Origin: Anthoceros angustus
Lineage: Eukaryota; Streptophyta; Anthocerotopsida; Anthocerotales; Anthocerotaceae
Direction: 5' to 3'
Length of the DNA stretch: 64,000 bases
Assembly: GCA_010909165.1 (NCBI GenBank)
Contig: VJWM01000226.1
Coordinates: forward strand, 194,501 to 258,500
Shown here: positions 25,901 through 37,800 of the stretch, in pieces
Numbering within the stretch: position 1 is the first letter of the stretch
Layout of the letters: each line of letters starts with the position of its first letter
Program-made: the position numbers and the translations under genes
Notes under the pieces: generated by a model
What the model was told of the DNA's origin: nothing
The model's database searches: none
The model's input: only the letters and a program-made list of their open reading frames with translations

Positions 25901-26801
25901 TGCCATGATATCTGGGTATGGTAGTTGTGATGATGGTCACAGCGCACTAGCTTGCTTTGAGGAGATGCTAGTTGCCGGTGTTCAGCCTGATGGTGCTACT
26001 TTTACTTGCCTTCTAGCGGCATGCAGTCATGAGGGACTGGTCCAGGAGGGTTGCGAGCACTTTGACTCCATGGCTGAACAGCATGGCATCGAACCTACTA
26101 TCGAGCATCACAATTGCATGGTTGATCTTCTTGGTCGTGCAGGCCATTTAGATAAGGCAGAGAGGATGCTATTATCATGCGAGAGCCAAAGTAATGTTGT
26201 GGGGTTGACGTCTTTGTTAAACGCATGCAAAAGTCACGGGGATGTAGAGAGGGCGCTGCGGTGTTTTGAAAGTATAGTTAGCCTTGACCCTCAAAGGGCG
26301 TCTGCGTATGTGCTCATGGCCAATGCGTACGCAGATGCTGGTAGGTGGACCGATGTGGACAGGATTGAAAGACAGAGAATGGTAGCAGGAGCTAACAAGA
26401 AACCTGCAGTGGCAACCATTGAGGTGAATAAGCAGGTACATAGATTTCTGGTGGGAGAGAAGAGAGAGGACATTGCTCTCAAGGTAGAGAGCACGAATGT
26501 CCGTCTGAAGCATGAAGGAGGCCACGTACCTCAAACGAATTTGGTTTTGAAGCCACTTTGTGAGCAGGAGAAGGAGGATTTGCTTTGTGGGCATGCTGAG
26601 AAGCTAGCTCTGGCGTTTGGTCTCTTGAACACTCCGAGTGAGACACCTCTGGTGGTAACGAAGAATCTACGCATGTGCAGTGACTGCCACAGTTCCACAG
26701 AGATCATGTCAAAGCTTGAACAAAGAGACATTGTTGTAAGGGATGGGTACCGTGTGCATCGATTCGCAGGTGGTTCTTGCAGTTGTAAGGGTCGACCGTG
26801 A
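22944..26801 (+). pseudogene. PPR-DYW:KP copy F: decayed 5' two thirds, intact 3' third
   Basis: From 22944 to about 25400 the leader, head and PLS repeats carry dense short deletions. From about 25470 to 26801 the frame is clean and belongs to an open frame of 495 residues that starts at 25314. It encodes two S-P-L blocks, P2-L2-S2, E1, E2, the KP box (NKKPAVATIEV, about 26397-26430), VHRFLVGEK, the deaminase HAE motif (about 26596), CSDCH (about 26680) and the end SCSCKGRP. The clean block is a good reference for the domain. Whether a short protein is made from it is unknown; it would lack a targeting leader. Confidence 0.85.
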
Positions 26802-27144
26802 AAACATTGAAGTACCCAAATGTGTACGCCACAAAATATTTCGCTCTTTCTTGGGGGTGAACGTGCTTAACTCCATCTCCTATCTGAGACATGGCCATGG
26901 ACATGCTAAGACATTCACTACACCCACTGTCATCGTAGTATTGTTGATCAGAGTCGAATGAATCTAATCTGTTTTCTTGAAATGAAAACTTTATCTTGAT
27001 TTAAATAAGAAATAGGAACGCTTGTCGCTGCCGTCCGCACTTCCCTTCCCGGTCGTGTGGTCATGCACAGTGTGTACCTCGGCTTCCTCCTGCAGTCAGC
27101 TGGTAGACAGCTTCCGACAGCGGTCCCTGAACTATGGCCTCAAT
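26802..27144. other. Spacer after copy F; no gene recognised
   Basis: It contains a block after the stop that recurs in other spacers (TTTCTTGGGGGTGAACGTGC near 26850) and an upstream block (CCGACAGCGGTCCCTGAAC near 27113) that precedes most leaders. Both could be untranslated or promoter sequence kept by duplication. Confidence 0.55.
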
Positions 27145-30100
27145 ATGGCAACCGGAACCGTTGTGGACCGAACATACAGTGTCTCCACGGTTCTAGAAGA
27201 GCTCACCTCACTCAGGAGTCAAGGCAACAACAACCCCAGGTGCAGCAGTGTAACGAGCCCAGTACTTCCACTTCCGAGAAAACCTGTGGGCGGGGATGGG
27301 CTTTCCACCGTTGGTCGCCGCCAGGAGCAGGAACACTTGTGGCAACAATTTTTTCTGGACCCTTCCATGTGGTGGGACAACAGACGAGATAAGAAGAGCT
27401 CACGTTCGCCTGACTTCCGGCGCAAGGGGTCCGGCGAGGTCCTGTGGTTAAACAGTATGTTCAAGCCAGCTTGGGTTGATGGGCAGCTCGTTTTCTTGGA
27501 TATGCAGATGGGTCCCGGTGCCCCTCCTTCCCAGTCGATCTCTCCGGATAAGCCTGAACCTGGCAGGCGTGCAGGATCGGAAAAGGGCGTCGTAACGGCT
27601 GGAACCGTGAGCATGTTTTGTCAGCAAGGGAAGCTTGTTGAGGCCGTGGGAGCCCTGGAATCTCTGGCACAGACAGACTCTGCTATTTCTCAGTCTCTGT
27701 TCTACGCTGTGCTAAAACTCTGTACAGCTAACAAGGACTTGGTTTTAGGACGACGAGTTCATGAGCTCACTGTTGCACTTGGATTCGAGTCGAATGCATA
27801 CTTGGGGAACCATATATTGCGCATGTATGCATGTGGAGGTAGGCTGAGGAGGCCATGGATGTGTTCACCAGGGTGCAAACCAGATGCTTCATGTGGTTTC
27901 CATAATCTGCATGCCAAAGGGAAACCAGAGGCCGTAATTGTACCATGAGATGCGTAGGTCAGGAGTGAAGGCGGATGCCCACGTCTTTGTAGCTGCCCTT
28001 CAAGCTTGTGCATTTGCCGGCGACTTGGAATCTGGCAGAGAAGTACACTGTGATGTGTTGCAGTGGCATTCCCTTAACTTTGTTGGCAACTGCCTGGTGG
28101 ACATGTATGCAAAATGTGGGGAACTGAAAGAAGCACGCCAGGTTTTTGAAACCATGACCACGAAGATGTGGTGACATGGAATGCCCTGATAGCTGGATAT
28201 ACCCAGCAAGGGCTCGGACATGAGGCGATTGTTCTCTATGGACAAATGATGGAGGATGGCCTAGTTTTGGCTAATCATGTTACTCTTGCGTGCGTGCTGA
28301 AGGCCTGTGCAAGCACGGGTGCCTTACACAAGGGCAGGCAGCTGCACTCACAGGTTGTCAAAAGAGGACTGCTGGATGACGTAGTGTTGAGCACCTGCCT
28401 GGTGGATATGTATGCAAAATGTGGTGAACTGAAGGATGCACGCCAGGTTTTTGACAGCATGCCCACAAAGAGTGTGGTGACATGGACGGTGCTGATTGCT
28501 GGGTATGCAGAGAAAGGTCTGGGGCAAGAGGCGCTTATTGTCTACGGACAAATGGAGCAGGAGGGCCTCATTTTGGCTGACCATGTTACGTTTGCTTGCC
28601 TGCTAAAGGCCTGTGCAAGCAGTGGTGCCTTACAGGAGGGCAAGCAGCTGCACTCAAAGATTGTCGAAAGGGGACTGCTGGATAACGTTGTGCTGGGTAA
28701 CTGCCTAGTGGACATGTATGCAAAATGTGATGAGCTGGAAGATGCACGCAAGGTTTTTGAAAGCTTGGCCACGAAGGATGTGGTGACATGGACGGCACTG
28801 ATTGCTGGGTATTCACATGCAGGACTTGGCCACGAGTCCCTTGTTCTGTATGGACAAATGGAGGAGGAAGGCCTCATTTTAGCTGATGTGGTTACTTTTG
28901 CTTGCCTTCTAAAGGCCTGTGCAAGCACTGGGGCCGTACAGAAGGGCAGGGAGTTGCACTCACAGATAGCTGAAAGAGGATTGCTGGATGATGTAGTGTT
29001 GGGCAATTGCCTGACGGACATGTATGCAAAGTGTGGTGAACTGGAAGACGCGCGACGGCTTTTTGACAACTTGGCCACAAAGAATGTGGTGACATGGACG
29101 GCACTGATTGCTGGGTATGCACAGCAAGGGCTTGGCCAAGAGGCGCTTGTTGTTTATGGACAAATGGAGCAGGAGGGCCTGCTGGTGGCTGACAATGTTA
29201 CTTTTGGTTGCCTCTTAAAGGCCTGTGCAACCACTGGCGCCTTACAGAAGGGCAGGCAGCTGCACTCACAGATTGTCGAAAGAGGACTGCTTGACGACAT
29301 ACAGGTGGGCACCTGCCTGGTGGACATGTATGCTAAATGTGGTGAACTTGCAGATGCACGCCAGGCTTTTGACAACATGCCCACAAAGAATGTTGTGACA
29401 TGGACAGCGCTGATAGCTGGGTATGCACAGCAAGCACTTGGCAATGAGGCACTTGTTGTGTATGAGCGAATGGAGCAGGAGGGCCTCGTTCTGGCTGACG
29501 ATGTTACTTTTGCTTGCCTTCTAAAGGCCTGTGCAAGCACTGGTGCCATACAGAAGGGCAGGCAGCTGCACTCACAGATTGTCGAGAGAGGACTGCTCGA
29601 CAATGTAGTGTTGGGCAATTGCCTGGTGGACATGTATGCGAAATGTGGTGAATTGGAATATGCAGGGGTTTTGACAGCTTGGCCACAAAGGATGTGGTGA
29701 CATGGAATGCCCTGATTGCTGGGTATGCACAGCAAGGACTTGGCCAAGAGGCGCTTGTTCTGTATGGACAAATGGAGCAGGAGGGCCTGATTTGGCTGAC
29801 ATGTTACTTTGCTTGCCTGAAGCACTGGTGCCTTACAGAAGGCAGGCAGCTGCACTCACAGATTGTGAAAGAGGACTGCTGGATAGTGTTGGGCAATTGC
29901 CTGGTGGACATGTATGCAAAATGTGGTGAACTGGAAGATGCCAGGTTTTGACAGCTTGGCCACAAAGGATGTGGTGACATGGAATGCCCTGATATCTGGG
30001 TATGGTACTTGTGATGATGGTCACAGAGCACTAGCTTGTTTTGAGGAGATGCTTGTTGCTGGTATTCAGCCTGATGTTGCTACTTTTACTTGCCTTCTAG

Positions 30101-30854
30101 CAGCATGCAGTCATGAGGGACTGGTCACGAGGGTCGCAAGCACTTTGATTCCATGGCTGAACAGCATGGCATCAAACCTACTATTGAGCATTACAATTGC
30201 ATGATTGATCTTCTTGGGCGTGCAGGCCATTTAGATGAGGCAGAAGATGCTATTATGTGAGGGCCAAAGTAATGTTGTGGGGTTGACGTCTTTGAATGCC
30301 TGCAAAAGTCACGGGGATATAGAGGGCGATGTGGTGTTTTGAAAGCATAGGCTGACCTCAAAGGGCGTCTGCATGTATGGCCAATGCCTACGCAGATGCA
30401 GGTAGGTGGACCGATGTGGACAGGATTGAAAGACAGAGAATGGTAGCAGGAGCAAACAAGAAACCTGCAGTGGCAACCGTTGAGGTGAATAAGCAGGTAC
30501 ATAGGTTTCTGGTGGGAGAAAGGAGAGAGGATATTGCACTTAAGGTAGAGAGCACGAATGCACGTCTGAAGCAGGAAAATACCACCAACAAATTTGGTGT
30601 TGAAGCCTCTGTGTGAGCAGGAGAAGGAGGATTTGCTTTGTGGGCATGCTGAGAAGCTAGCACTGGCGTTTGGTCTCTTGAACACTCCGAGTGGGTCACC
30701 TTTAGTGGTAACGAAGAATCTACGCATGTGCAGTGACTGCCACAGTTCCACAGAGATCATGTCAAGGCTAGAACAAAGAGACATTGTTGTAAGGGATGGG
30801 TACCGTGTGCATCGATTCGCAGCTGGGTCCTGCAGTTGTAAGGGTCGACCGTGA
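27145..30854 (+). pseudogene. PPR-DYW:KP copy G, mosaic of intact and deletion-rich blocks
   Basis: The leader and head are open to about 27850 (GVVTAGTVSMFCQQGKLVEA; frame open from 27022). A 2-bp loss there and further losses to 28160 break the first repeats. A 510-residue open frame at 28168-29700 then encodes five consecutive PLS triplets. Its P motifs begin VVTWN or VVTWT; its S motifs include [14 protein letters not shown] and [14 protein letters not shown]. Deletion-rich stretches at 29655-29670, 29790-29960, 30120-30390 and 30575-30620 break the E region. The KP box and the last 87 codons (30594-30854, HAE, CSDCH, CSCKGRP) are clean. With this many lesions it is most likely a pseudogene unless the indels are sequence errors. 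Confidence 0.8.
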
Positions 30855-31229
30855 TAGAAATGAAGAACAGGCGGTTGTCACGGTGTATGCCAGAGAGTAT
30901 TGTCGTTCTCTTGTGGGTGAATGTTTCTAACATCATCCCTTCCCAAACTGAGACATGGACATCGATGGCTAATAGGGTTCGCGTTCAGAATCGAATGAAC
31001 CTCTCCCTTCTGCGATGAAGCAATATGTATTCGACTGATTTAATCAACACAAACCTTAAGTAAGCGTACTTGACATTGGAGCTACCATGTTATTGTGCGT
31101 ATCCGGAACCGTCTTCTTGTTCTCTGGGTACCGGATGCAAAACGAATTGCCAGTTTGCACCTGGGCATCATGCCATAGTACATATGTTGTTACTATGTAC
31201 ACTCATCTTCGGACAGCGGCCCCTGAACG
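30855..31229. other. Spacer after copy G; upstream region of copy H
   Basis: No gene recognised. It carries the recurring 3' block (TCTTGTGGGTGAATG near 30910) and, close to the next start, the recurring block CGGACAGCGGCCCCTGAACG near 31212. If copy H is active its promoter should lie here. Confidence 0.5.
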
Positions 31230-33826
31230 ATGTCCACAGTATGGCAACCGGACCCGTTGTGGATCCAAGAAATTGGCGTGTGTACAGGGATTCTACGAGG
31301 AGCCCCCGCTCACCTCGCCTCAGGGAGTCAACCCCTAAGCAACAACCAATCCTCCAGGTGCAGCAGTGTAAGGAGCCCAGCACTTCCACTTCCGAGCAAA
31401 TTTGTGGGAGGAAATGGGCTTTCCAGCGATGGTCGTCGCCAGGAGCAGGAGCACTTGTGGCAACAATTTTTTCTGGACCCTACCATGTGGTCGGACAACA
31501 GACGAGATAAAAAGAGCTCCGGTTCGCCTGACTTCCGGCGTAAGGGGTCTGGCGAGGTCCTGTGGTTAAACAACATGTTCAAACCAGCTTGGGTTGATAA
31601 GCAGCTCGATTCCTTGGACATGCAGATGGGTCATGGTGCCTCTCCTTCGACGTCGAGCTTTCCGGATAAGCGTGAACCTGACAGGCGTGCAGGATTGGAA
31701 ATGGGCGTCGTAACGGCTGAAACCGTGAGCATGTTGTGCCAGCAGGGGCAGCTTTCCGAGGCCGTGGGAGCCCTGGAATCCCTGGCGCAGACAGACTCTG
31801 CTATTTCTCCGTCTCTATTTTACACTGTGCTAAAACTGTGTACAGCTGAGAAGGATTTGGTTATGGGGCGACGAGTACATGATCTCACTATCAATCTTGG
31901 GCACGAGACAGATGCATTCCTTGGGAACCATATTTTGCGCATGTATGCGTGTGGAGGTAGGATAGAGGAGGCCATGGATGTGTTCACCAGGGTGGGCAAA
32001 CCAAATGTCTTTATGTGGTTTTCCATAATTTCGGCACATGCTAAGCATGGGAGGCCGAATGAGGCCATACAACTGTATCACGAGATGCGTAGGTCAGGAA
32101 TGAAAGCGGATGCTCACGTCTTTGTAGCTGCCCTTCAAGCTTGTGCATTTGCGGGCGACTTGCAATCTGGCAGAAAAGTGCACTGTGATGTATTGCGCAG
32201 TGGCATTCCTCCTGGCTTGATTGTTGGCACCTGCCTGGTGGACATGTATGCAAAATGTGGTGATCTGCAAGATGCACGCCGGGTTTTTGACAACATGGCC
32301 ACAAAGGATGTGGTGACATGGATGCCCTGATTGCTGGGTATGCACAGCAAGGATGAGGCCTTGTTGTGTATGGACAGATGGAGCAGGAGACACTGATTTT
32401 GGCTAACCATGTTACTTTTGCTTCCCTTCTTAAGGCCTGTGCAAGCACTGGTTCTGTACAGAAGGGCAGGCAGCTGCACTCACAGATTGTCGAACGAGGA
32501 CTGCTGAATGACACACTGATGGGCACCTGCCTGGTGGACATGTATGCAAAATGTGGTGAACTGAAAGATGCACGCCAGGTTTTTGACAGCATGGCGACAA
32601 AGAATGTGGTGACATGGACAGCGCTGATTGCTGGATATGCACAGCAAGGACTCGGCCAAGAGGCGCTTGTTGTCTATGGACAAATGGAGAAGGAGGGCCT
32701 CATTTTGGCTGATGATGTTACTTTTGCTTGCCTCCTAAAAGCCTGTGCAAACACTGGTGCCTTACAGAAGGGCAGGCAGCTGCACGCACAAATTGTAGAA
32801 AGAGGACTGCTGGATAACGTTGTGTTGGGCAACTGCCTGGTAGACATGTATGCAAAATGCGGTAAACTGGAAGATGCACTATGTGTTTTTGACAGCTTGG
32901 CCACAAAGGATGTTGTGACATGGAATGCCCTGATATCTGGGTATGGTTGTTGTGATGATGGTCAGAGAGCACTAGCTTGTTTTGAGGAGATGTTAGTTGC
33001 CGGTATTCCGCCTGATGATGCTACTTTTACTTGCCTTCTAGCAGCATGCAGTCATGAGGGACTGGTTCATGAGGGTCGCAAGCACTTTGATTCCATGGCT
33101 GAACAGCATGGCATCAAACCTACTATTGAGCATCAGAATTGCATGATTGATCTTCTTGGGCGTGCAGGCCATTTAAATGAGGCGGAGAAGATGCTCTTGT
33201 CATGCGAGAGCCAAAGTAATGTTGTGGGGTTGACGTCTTTGTTGAATGCCTGCAAAAGTCACGGGGATATAGAGAGGGCGTTGTGGTGTTTTGAAAGGAT
33301 TGTTGGGCTGGACCCTCAAAGGGCGTCTGCGTATGTGCTCATGGCCAATGCGTACGCAGATGCAGGTAGGTGGACTGATGTAGACAGGATTGAAAGACGG
33401 AGAACGGTATCAGGAGCAAACAAGAAACCTGCATTGGCAACTATTGAGGTGAATAACCAGGTACATAGATTTCTTGTGGGAGAAAGGGGACTGGATATTG
33501 CTCTTAAGGCAGAGAGCACGAATGTACGTCTGAAGCAGGAAGGAGGCCACGTTCCTGACACAAAGTTGGTGTTGAAGCCACTGTGTGAAAAGGAAAAGGA
33601 AGATGTGCTTTGTGGGCATGCTGAGAAGTTAGCTCTGGCGTTTGGTCTCTTGAACACTCCGAGTGGGACACCTCTGGTGGTAACGAAGAATCTACGCATG
33701 TGCAGTGACTGCCACAGTTCCACGGAGATCATGTCAAGGCTTGAACAGAGAGACATTGTTGTAAGGGATGGGTACCGTGTGCATCGATTTGCAGCTGGGT
33801 CTTGCAGTTGCAAGGGTCGACCGTGA
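31230..33826 (+). pseudogene. PPR-DYW:KP copy H, nearly intact candidate U-to-C editing factor
   Basis: Two open frames, 31230-32330 and 32366-33826, are separated by one disrupted spot. In ACATGGATGCCC (about 32316) one A is missing, and near 32350 about nine bases of CAAGGACTTGGCC-type sequence are gone. Apart from this the architecture is complete, about 868 codons in length: serine/arginine-containing leader, head, S-P-L-S-P-L-S-P-L-S-P2-L2-S2, E1, E2, KP box (NKKPALATIEV, 33418-33450), deaminase HAE (about 33617), CSDCH (about 33702) and the C-terminal GRP at 33818-33826. In the family, PPR motifs bind RNA and the zinc deaminase-like domain acts on a nearby pyrimidine. It is either a recently broken gene or an intact gene with an assembly error. 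Confidence 0.8.
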
Positions 33827-34873
33827 GAAGAATGAGGAACTAAATACTGCTCAGGTGGGTACGCCAGAGAACATTCTGTTTTTTCTTGGGTGTGAGCGTG
33901 TTTCTTAACCGATCCCATTCAACCCGACAGAGAGATGGAAAAACTGATCCGCCACTCAGCAGAACAGAAGTATCAGAATCGAATGGATCGGTCCCTTTCT
34001 GGAGTGAAGCAATGTTCACTCTGATTGAACTAAAAACCTTTATCAAGCACATTTATGTTCACATTTAACGTAAATTGCTTGGTAGTACTGTAGTCATACA
34101 CGGTACCTCCTGGGCATTCTGCCGTGGTTTGTTGTTACTTCCGTTGCTTCTGTGTCATGTTTCACTGATAAAGCTTTGGGGGGGTTGTGTGAGTGAGACC
34201 ACGTTTTTGTTGAATTAAATTGAATTTAGATCCAGGGCCACACTTCGTTCGTGCTCAGAATGGTATAGTTCACTTTCTGTCCAAGTTTGTTAAGCACTCT
34301 CTGCACACTTGGCCTGTATGTTCACAAAACAATCACAGACAAGCAAATCTTCCTGGCCAACAAGTCACGCGTCTGCTGTCCAGATTTCAAGTCTGATCAC
34401 CTTGCTCAGGCTCGAAGGGCTGCCACAAATGTCCATCTGGCTCCACACTCCTCAACTGCCTCAGTGACATGGCCCTGATGATGTTCATAGCTAGCTCACA
34501 ATTTTGGCCGTCACCCCGCTTTCGCATCCTGCAGGCCTGCCAGGGCCGCCAACTCACTAAATGGATGTCTTTGGAGTGTTGCTCATGGTCTGATGGATTT
34601 AACTGATGATCTCGACAGGGACCTAGCTTGCTATGGCATGCTCCGCATCTACGTCTATGGTTTGGAGGCCAGAGGGCTACGGAAAATCCTCAGGCCATGT
34701 TGTGCGTGGTAGAAGCATTTTGTGTCCCAGCTGCCGCGGGTGGGTCCACGCCATGGATGTCGGGAGGTTGACAGGGTGTGTCCTCCACCTGACATCAAGA
34801 AACCAAGGATCGCCGAACAAAGAAGACGCCAGATGCAGCACCTTTCCAAGGAAGGCAGCCGGTCCAACAGGAT
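33827..34873. other. Spacer between the DYW:KP array and the giant PPR gene
   Basis: No gene recognised. It starts with the recurring 3' block (TTTTTTCTTGGGTGTGAGCG near 33879). The part near 34800-34870 (ATGCAGCAC to GATGTGTGGCTGG) vaguely resembles the leader of the DYW:KP copies in another frame. The 34633-34977 open frame overlapping the next gene has no domain evidence. Confidence 0.5.
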
Positions 34874-37800
34874 GTGTGGCTGGAACAATGTCTTCCAGCC
34901 TCCTGGAGCTCTTGTCGAATAGCTGCCATCCGCCTGCGTTCCGACAGAGAGAGTCCCATGGCCAGGAGGTGCTCTAGGCTAGACAAGTTGTACAAGTCAG
35001 CTTGGGTGAATGCCCAGCTGGATGCTCTTGATGTGCATGTGGATCGTCTCGTCCCTACATCCAGGTCTGCAGGATACGAAATTTGCGTAACGGCTGACAC
35101 CGTGAGCAGACTATGTCAGGATGGGCAGTGCAGTGAGGCCGTGGAGGCTCTGGGAATTCTGGTGCACACGGATTGCTACGTTTCCAGATCTCTGTTTTAT
35201 GCGGTTCTGAGAGAGTGTGTGGCTAGGCGGGATCTGCCTCTAGGTCGCCGTGTTCATGCTCTGTCCGTGAGGAGGGGGTATGAGTCGGACACGTTCCTGT
35301 GCAATCACATCCTGCGAATGTATGCTTCTCATTGCAGGTTGCAAGAATCTGTAGAGGTGTTTTCTGTGGTTGCCAACCCAGATGCCTTCACGTGGTCTGC
35401 CATCATTTCCGCGCATGTTAAACACGGACTAGATAAGCAGGCCATCCAACTATATCACCGGATGCGAAGTTCAAATGTGAAGCCGGATGGCCATGTATTT
35501 GTAGCAGCCCTCCAGGCTTGTGGGAGGGGAGCGGACTTAAAGTCTGGGCAGCAGGTGCATGCTGATGTGTTGGGTAGTAGAATTGAGCCTGACCTGTTTG
35601 TCTCTAGCTGCTTGGTGGACATGTATTCAAAGTGTGGCAGCTTGGACTATGCTCAAAGATTGTTTGACGGGCTCCCTCAGAAAGATGTGGTGACGTGGAA
35701 TGCAATGATAGCTGGATACTCCCAGCAGGGCATGGGGCAGAAAGCCCTTTGTCTTTACAACGCTATGGAAGAAGAGGGGCTGGTTGCGCTAGACTCTGTG
35801 ACATTTGTGTGCCTCCTGCAGGCATGTTCAAGTGTGGGACCCCCTGCCTTGGAGAAAGGGAGGCAGCTTCATATAGCTATCAGAGCACAAGGACTTGAAG
35901 CTGACCTGTCTGTAGCCAGCAGTTTGCTGAATATGTATGCAAAGTGTGGCAGCTTGGGAGACGCTCGAAGAGTGTTTGACAGACTCGATCAAAAGAATGT
36001 GGTGACATGGAGTGCCATGATAGCAGGCTATTCCCAGCAAGGCATGGGGCAGGAAGCCCTTCATCTTTACAGGTCTATGCAGGGTGAATGCCACATTGCA
36101 CCTGATTCTGTGACGTTTGTGTGCCTCCTGCAGGGCTGTGCAAGTTTGGGCATCTCAGCTTTGGAGACTGGGAAGCAGCTTCATGCGCACATTAGACAGC
36201 AAGGACTTGAAGCTGATGTGTTCTTAGCAAGCTCTTTGGTAAGCATGTATGCAAAGTGTGGCAGCCTTGTGGACGCTCGGGACATTTTTAATGGACTAAG
36301 TGAAAAGAATGTGGTGACATGGAATGCCATGATAGCTGGATATTCCCAACAGGGCATGGGGCAGGAAGCCCTTTGTCTTTACAAGTCCATGCAAGAAGAA
36401 GGTGTGACTTCACCCGATTCTTTTACATACGTGTCCCTCCTGCAGGCATGTAGCAGTGTAGGCACCCCCGCTTTGGAGAAAGGGAAGGAGTTTCATGCAC
36501 AAATTGGACAACGAGGGCTCCAGGCTGATATGTTCTTAGCCAACAGCTTGGTAAACATGTATGTAAAATGTGGCAGCTTGGAGGACGCTCAAAGATTGTT
36601 TGATGGGCTTCCTCAAAAAGATCTGGTGACATGGAGTGCCATGATAGCAGGATATTCTCACCATGGGATGGGGCAGGAAGCCCTTCAAGTATATAGAGCT
36701 ATGCAAGAAGAAGGCATTGTTACACCCAACTCTGTGACATTTGTTTGCCTCCTGCAGGCATGTGCAAGCGTGGGCACCCTGGGTTTCGAGATGGGAAAGC
36801 AACTGCATGCACAAATAAGAGAAAAAGAACTTCTAGCTGACGTGTCTGTAGCCAGCAGTTTAGTAAACATGTATGCAAAATGTGGTAGTTTGGAAGACGC
36901 TCAAAGAATGTTTGACAGGCTTAGTGAAAAGAATGTTGTGACATGGAGTACCATGATTGCAGGCTACTCCCAGCAGGGCATGGGGCAGGAAGCCCTTTGT
37001 CTTTACAGATCTATGCAAGAAGAAGGTGCCATCGCACCCAATTCTGTGACATTTGTGTGCCTCCTGCAGGCATGTGCAAGTTTGGGCAACCTGGCGTTGG
37101 AGCAGGGGAAGCAGCTTCATGCACAGATTCAAGAACAAGGACTTCAAACAGATGATCTTATCGCGAGCAGTTTGATAAGCATGTATGCAAAATGTGGCGG
37201 CCTAGAGGATGCTCAGAGTGTGTTTGTGGAACTTGGTAGAAAAACTGTGGTGACCTGGAACGCCATGATAGCAGGATATTCTCAGCAGGGCATGGTGCAG
37301 GAAGCCCTTGATGTCTATGGAGCTATGCAAGAAGAGGGCACGTCTACACCTGATTCTGCGACATTTGGGTCCCTCCTTCAGGCATGTGCGAGTGTGGGCA
37401 CCCTATTTTTGCAAAAGGGGAAGGAGCTTCATGCTCAGATTAGGGGACTAGGACTTGATGCAGATGTGGCGGTAGTGAACAAACTGGTAGACATGTATGC
37501 AAGGTGTGGCAGCCTAGAGGGTGCTCAAGTCTTGTTTGACGGACTGTCTCAGAAAGATGTTGTGACATGGAATGCCATGATAGCAGGATATGCTCGGGAA
37601 GGTATGGGTCAGGAAGCTCTTCGTCTTTATAGTGTTATGCAAGAAGAAGGCATGGCTGCACCCAATTCTGTGACGTTGGTGTCAGTCCTGCAGGCATGTG
37701 CAGGTCTGAGCCATCTGGCGCTTGAGAAGGGGAAGCAGCTTCATGCACAGATTAAGGAACAGGGTCTTCAGGATGACGCCGTTGTAGGTGGGAGCATGGT

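Noticed and set aside
31070-31510. Second open frame over the leader of copy H (also in G and others)
   Set aside because: It ends before the PPR head and is out of frame with it; the frame from 31230 joins the head directly.
1-33000. Many antisense frames rich in His/Cys such as HILHTCPPG and SICPYTTSASWP
   Set aside because: They are reverse-strand readings of the PLS repeats; the same strings recur wherever the sense repeats recur.
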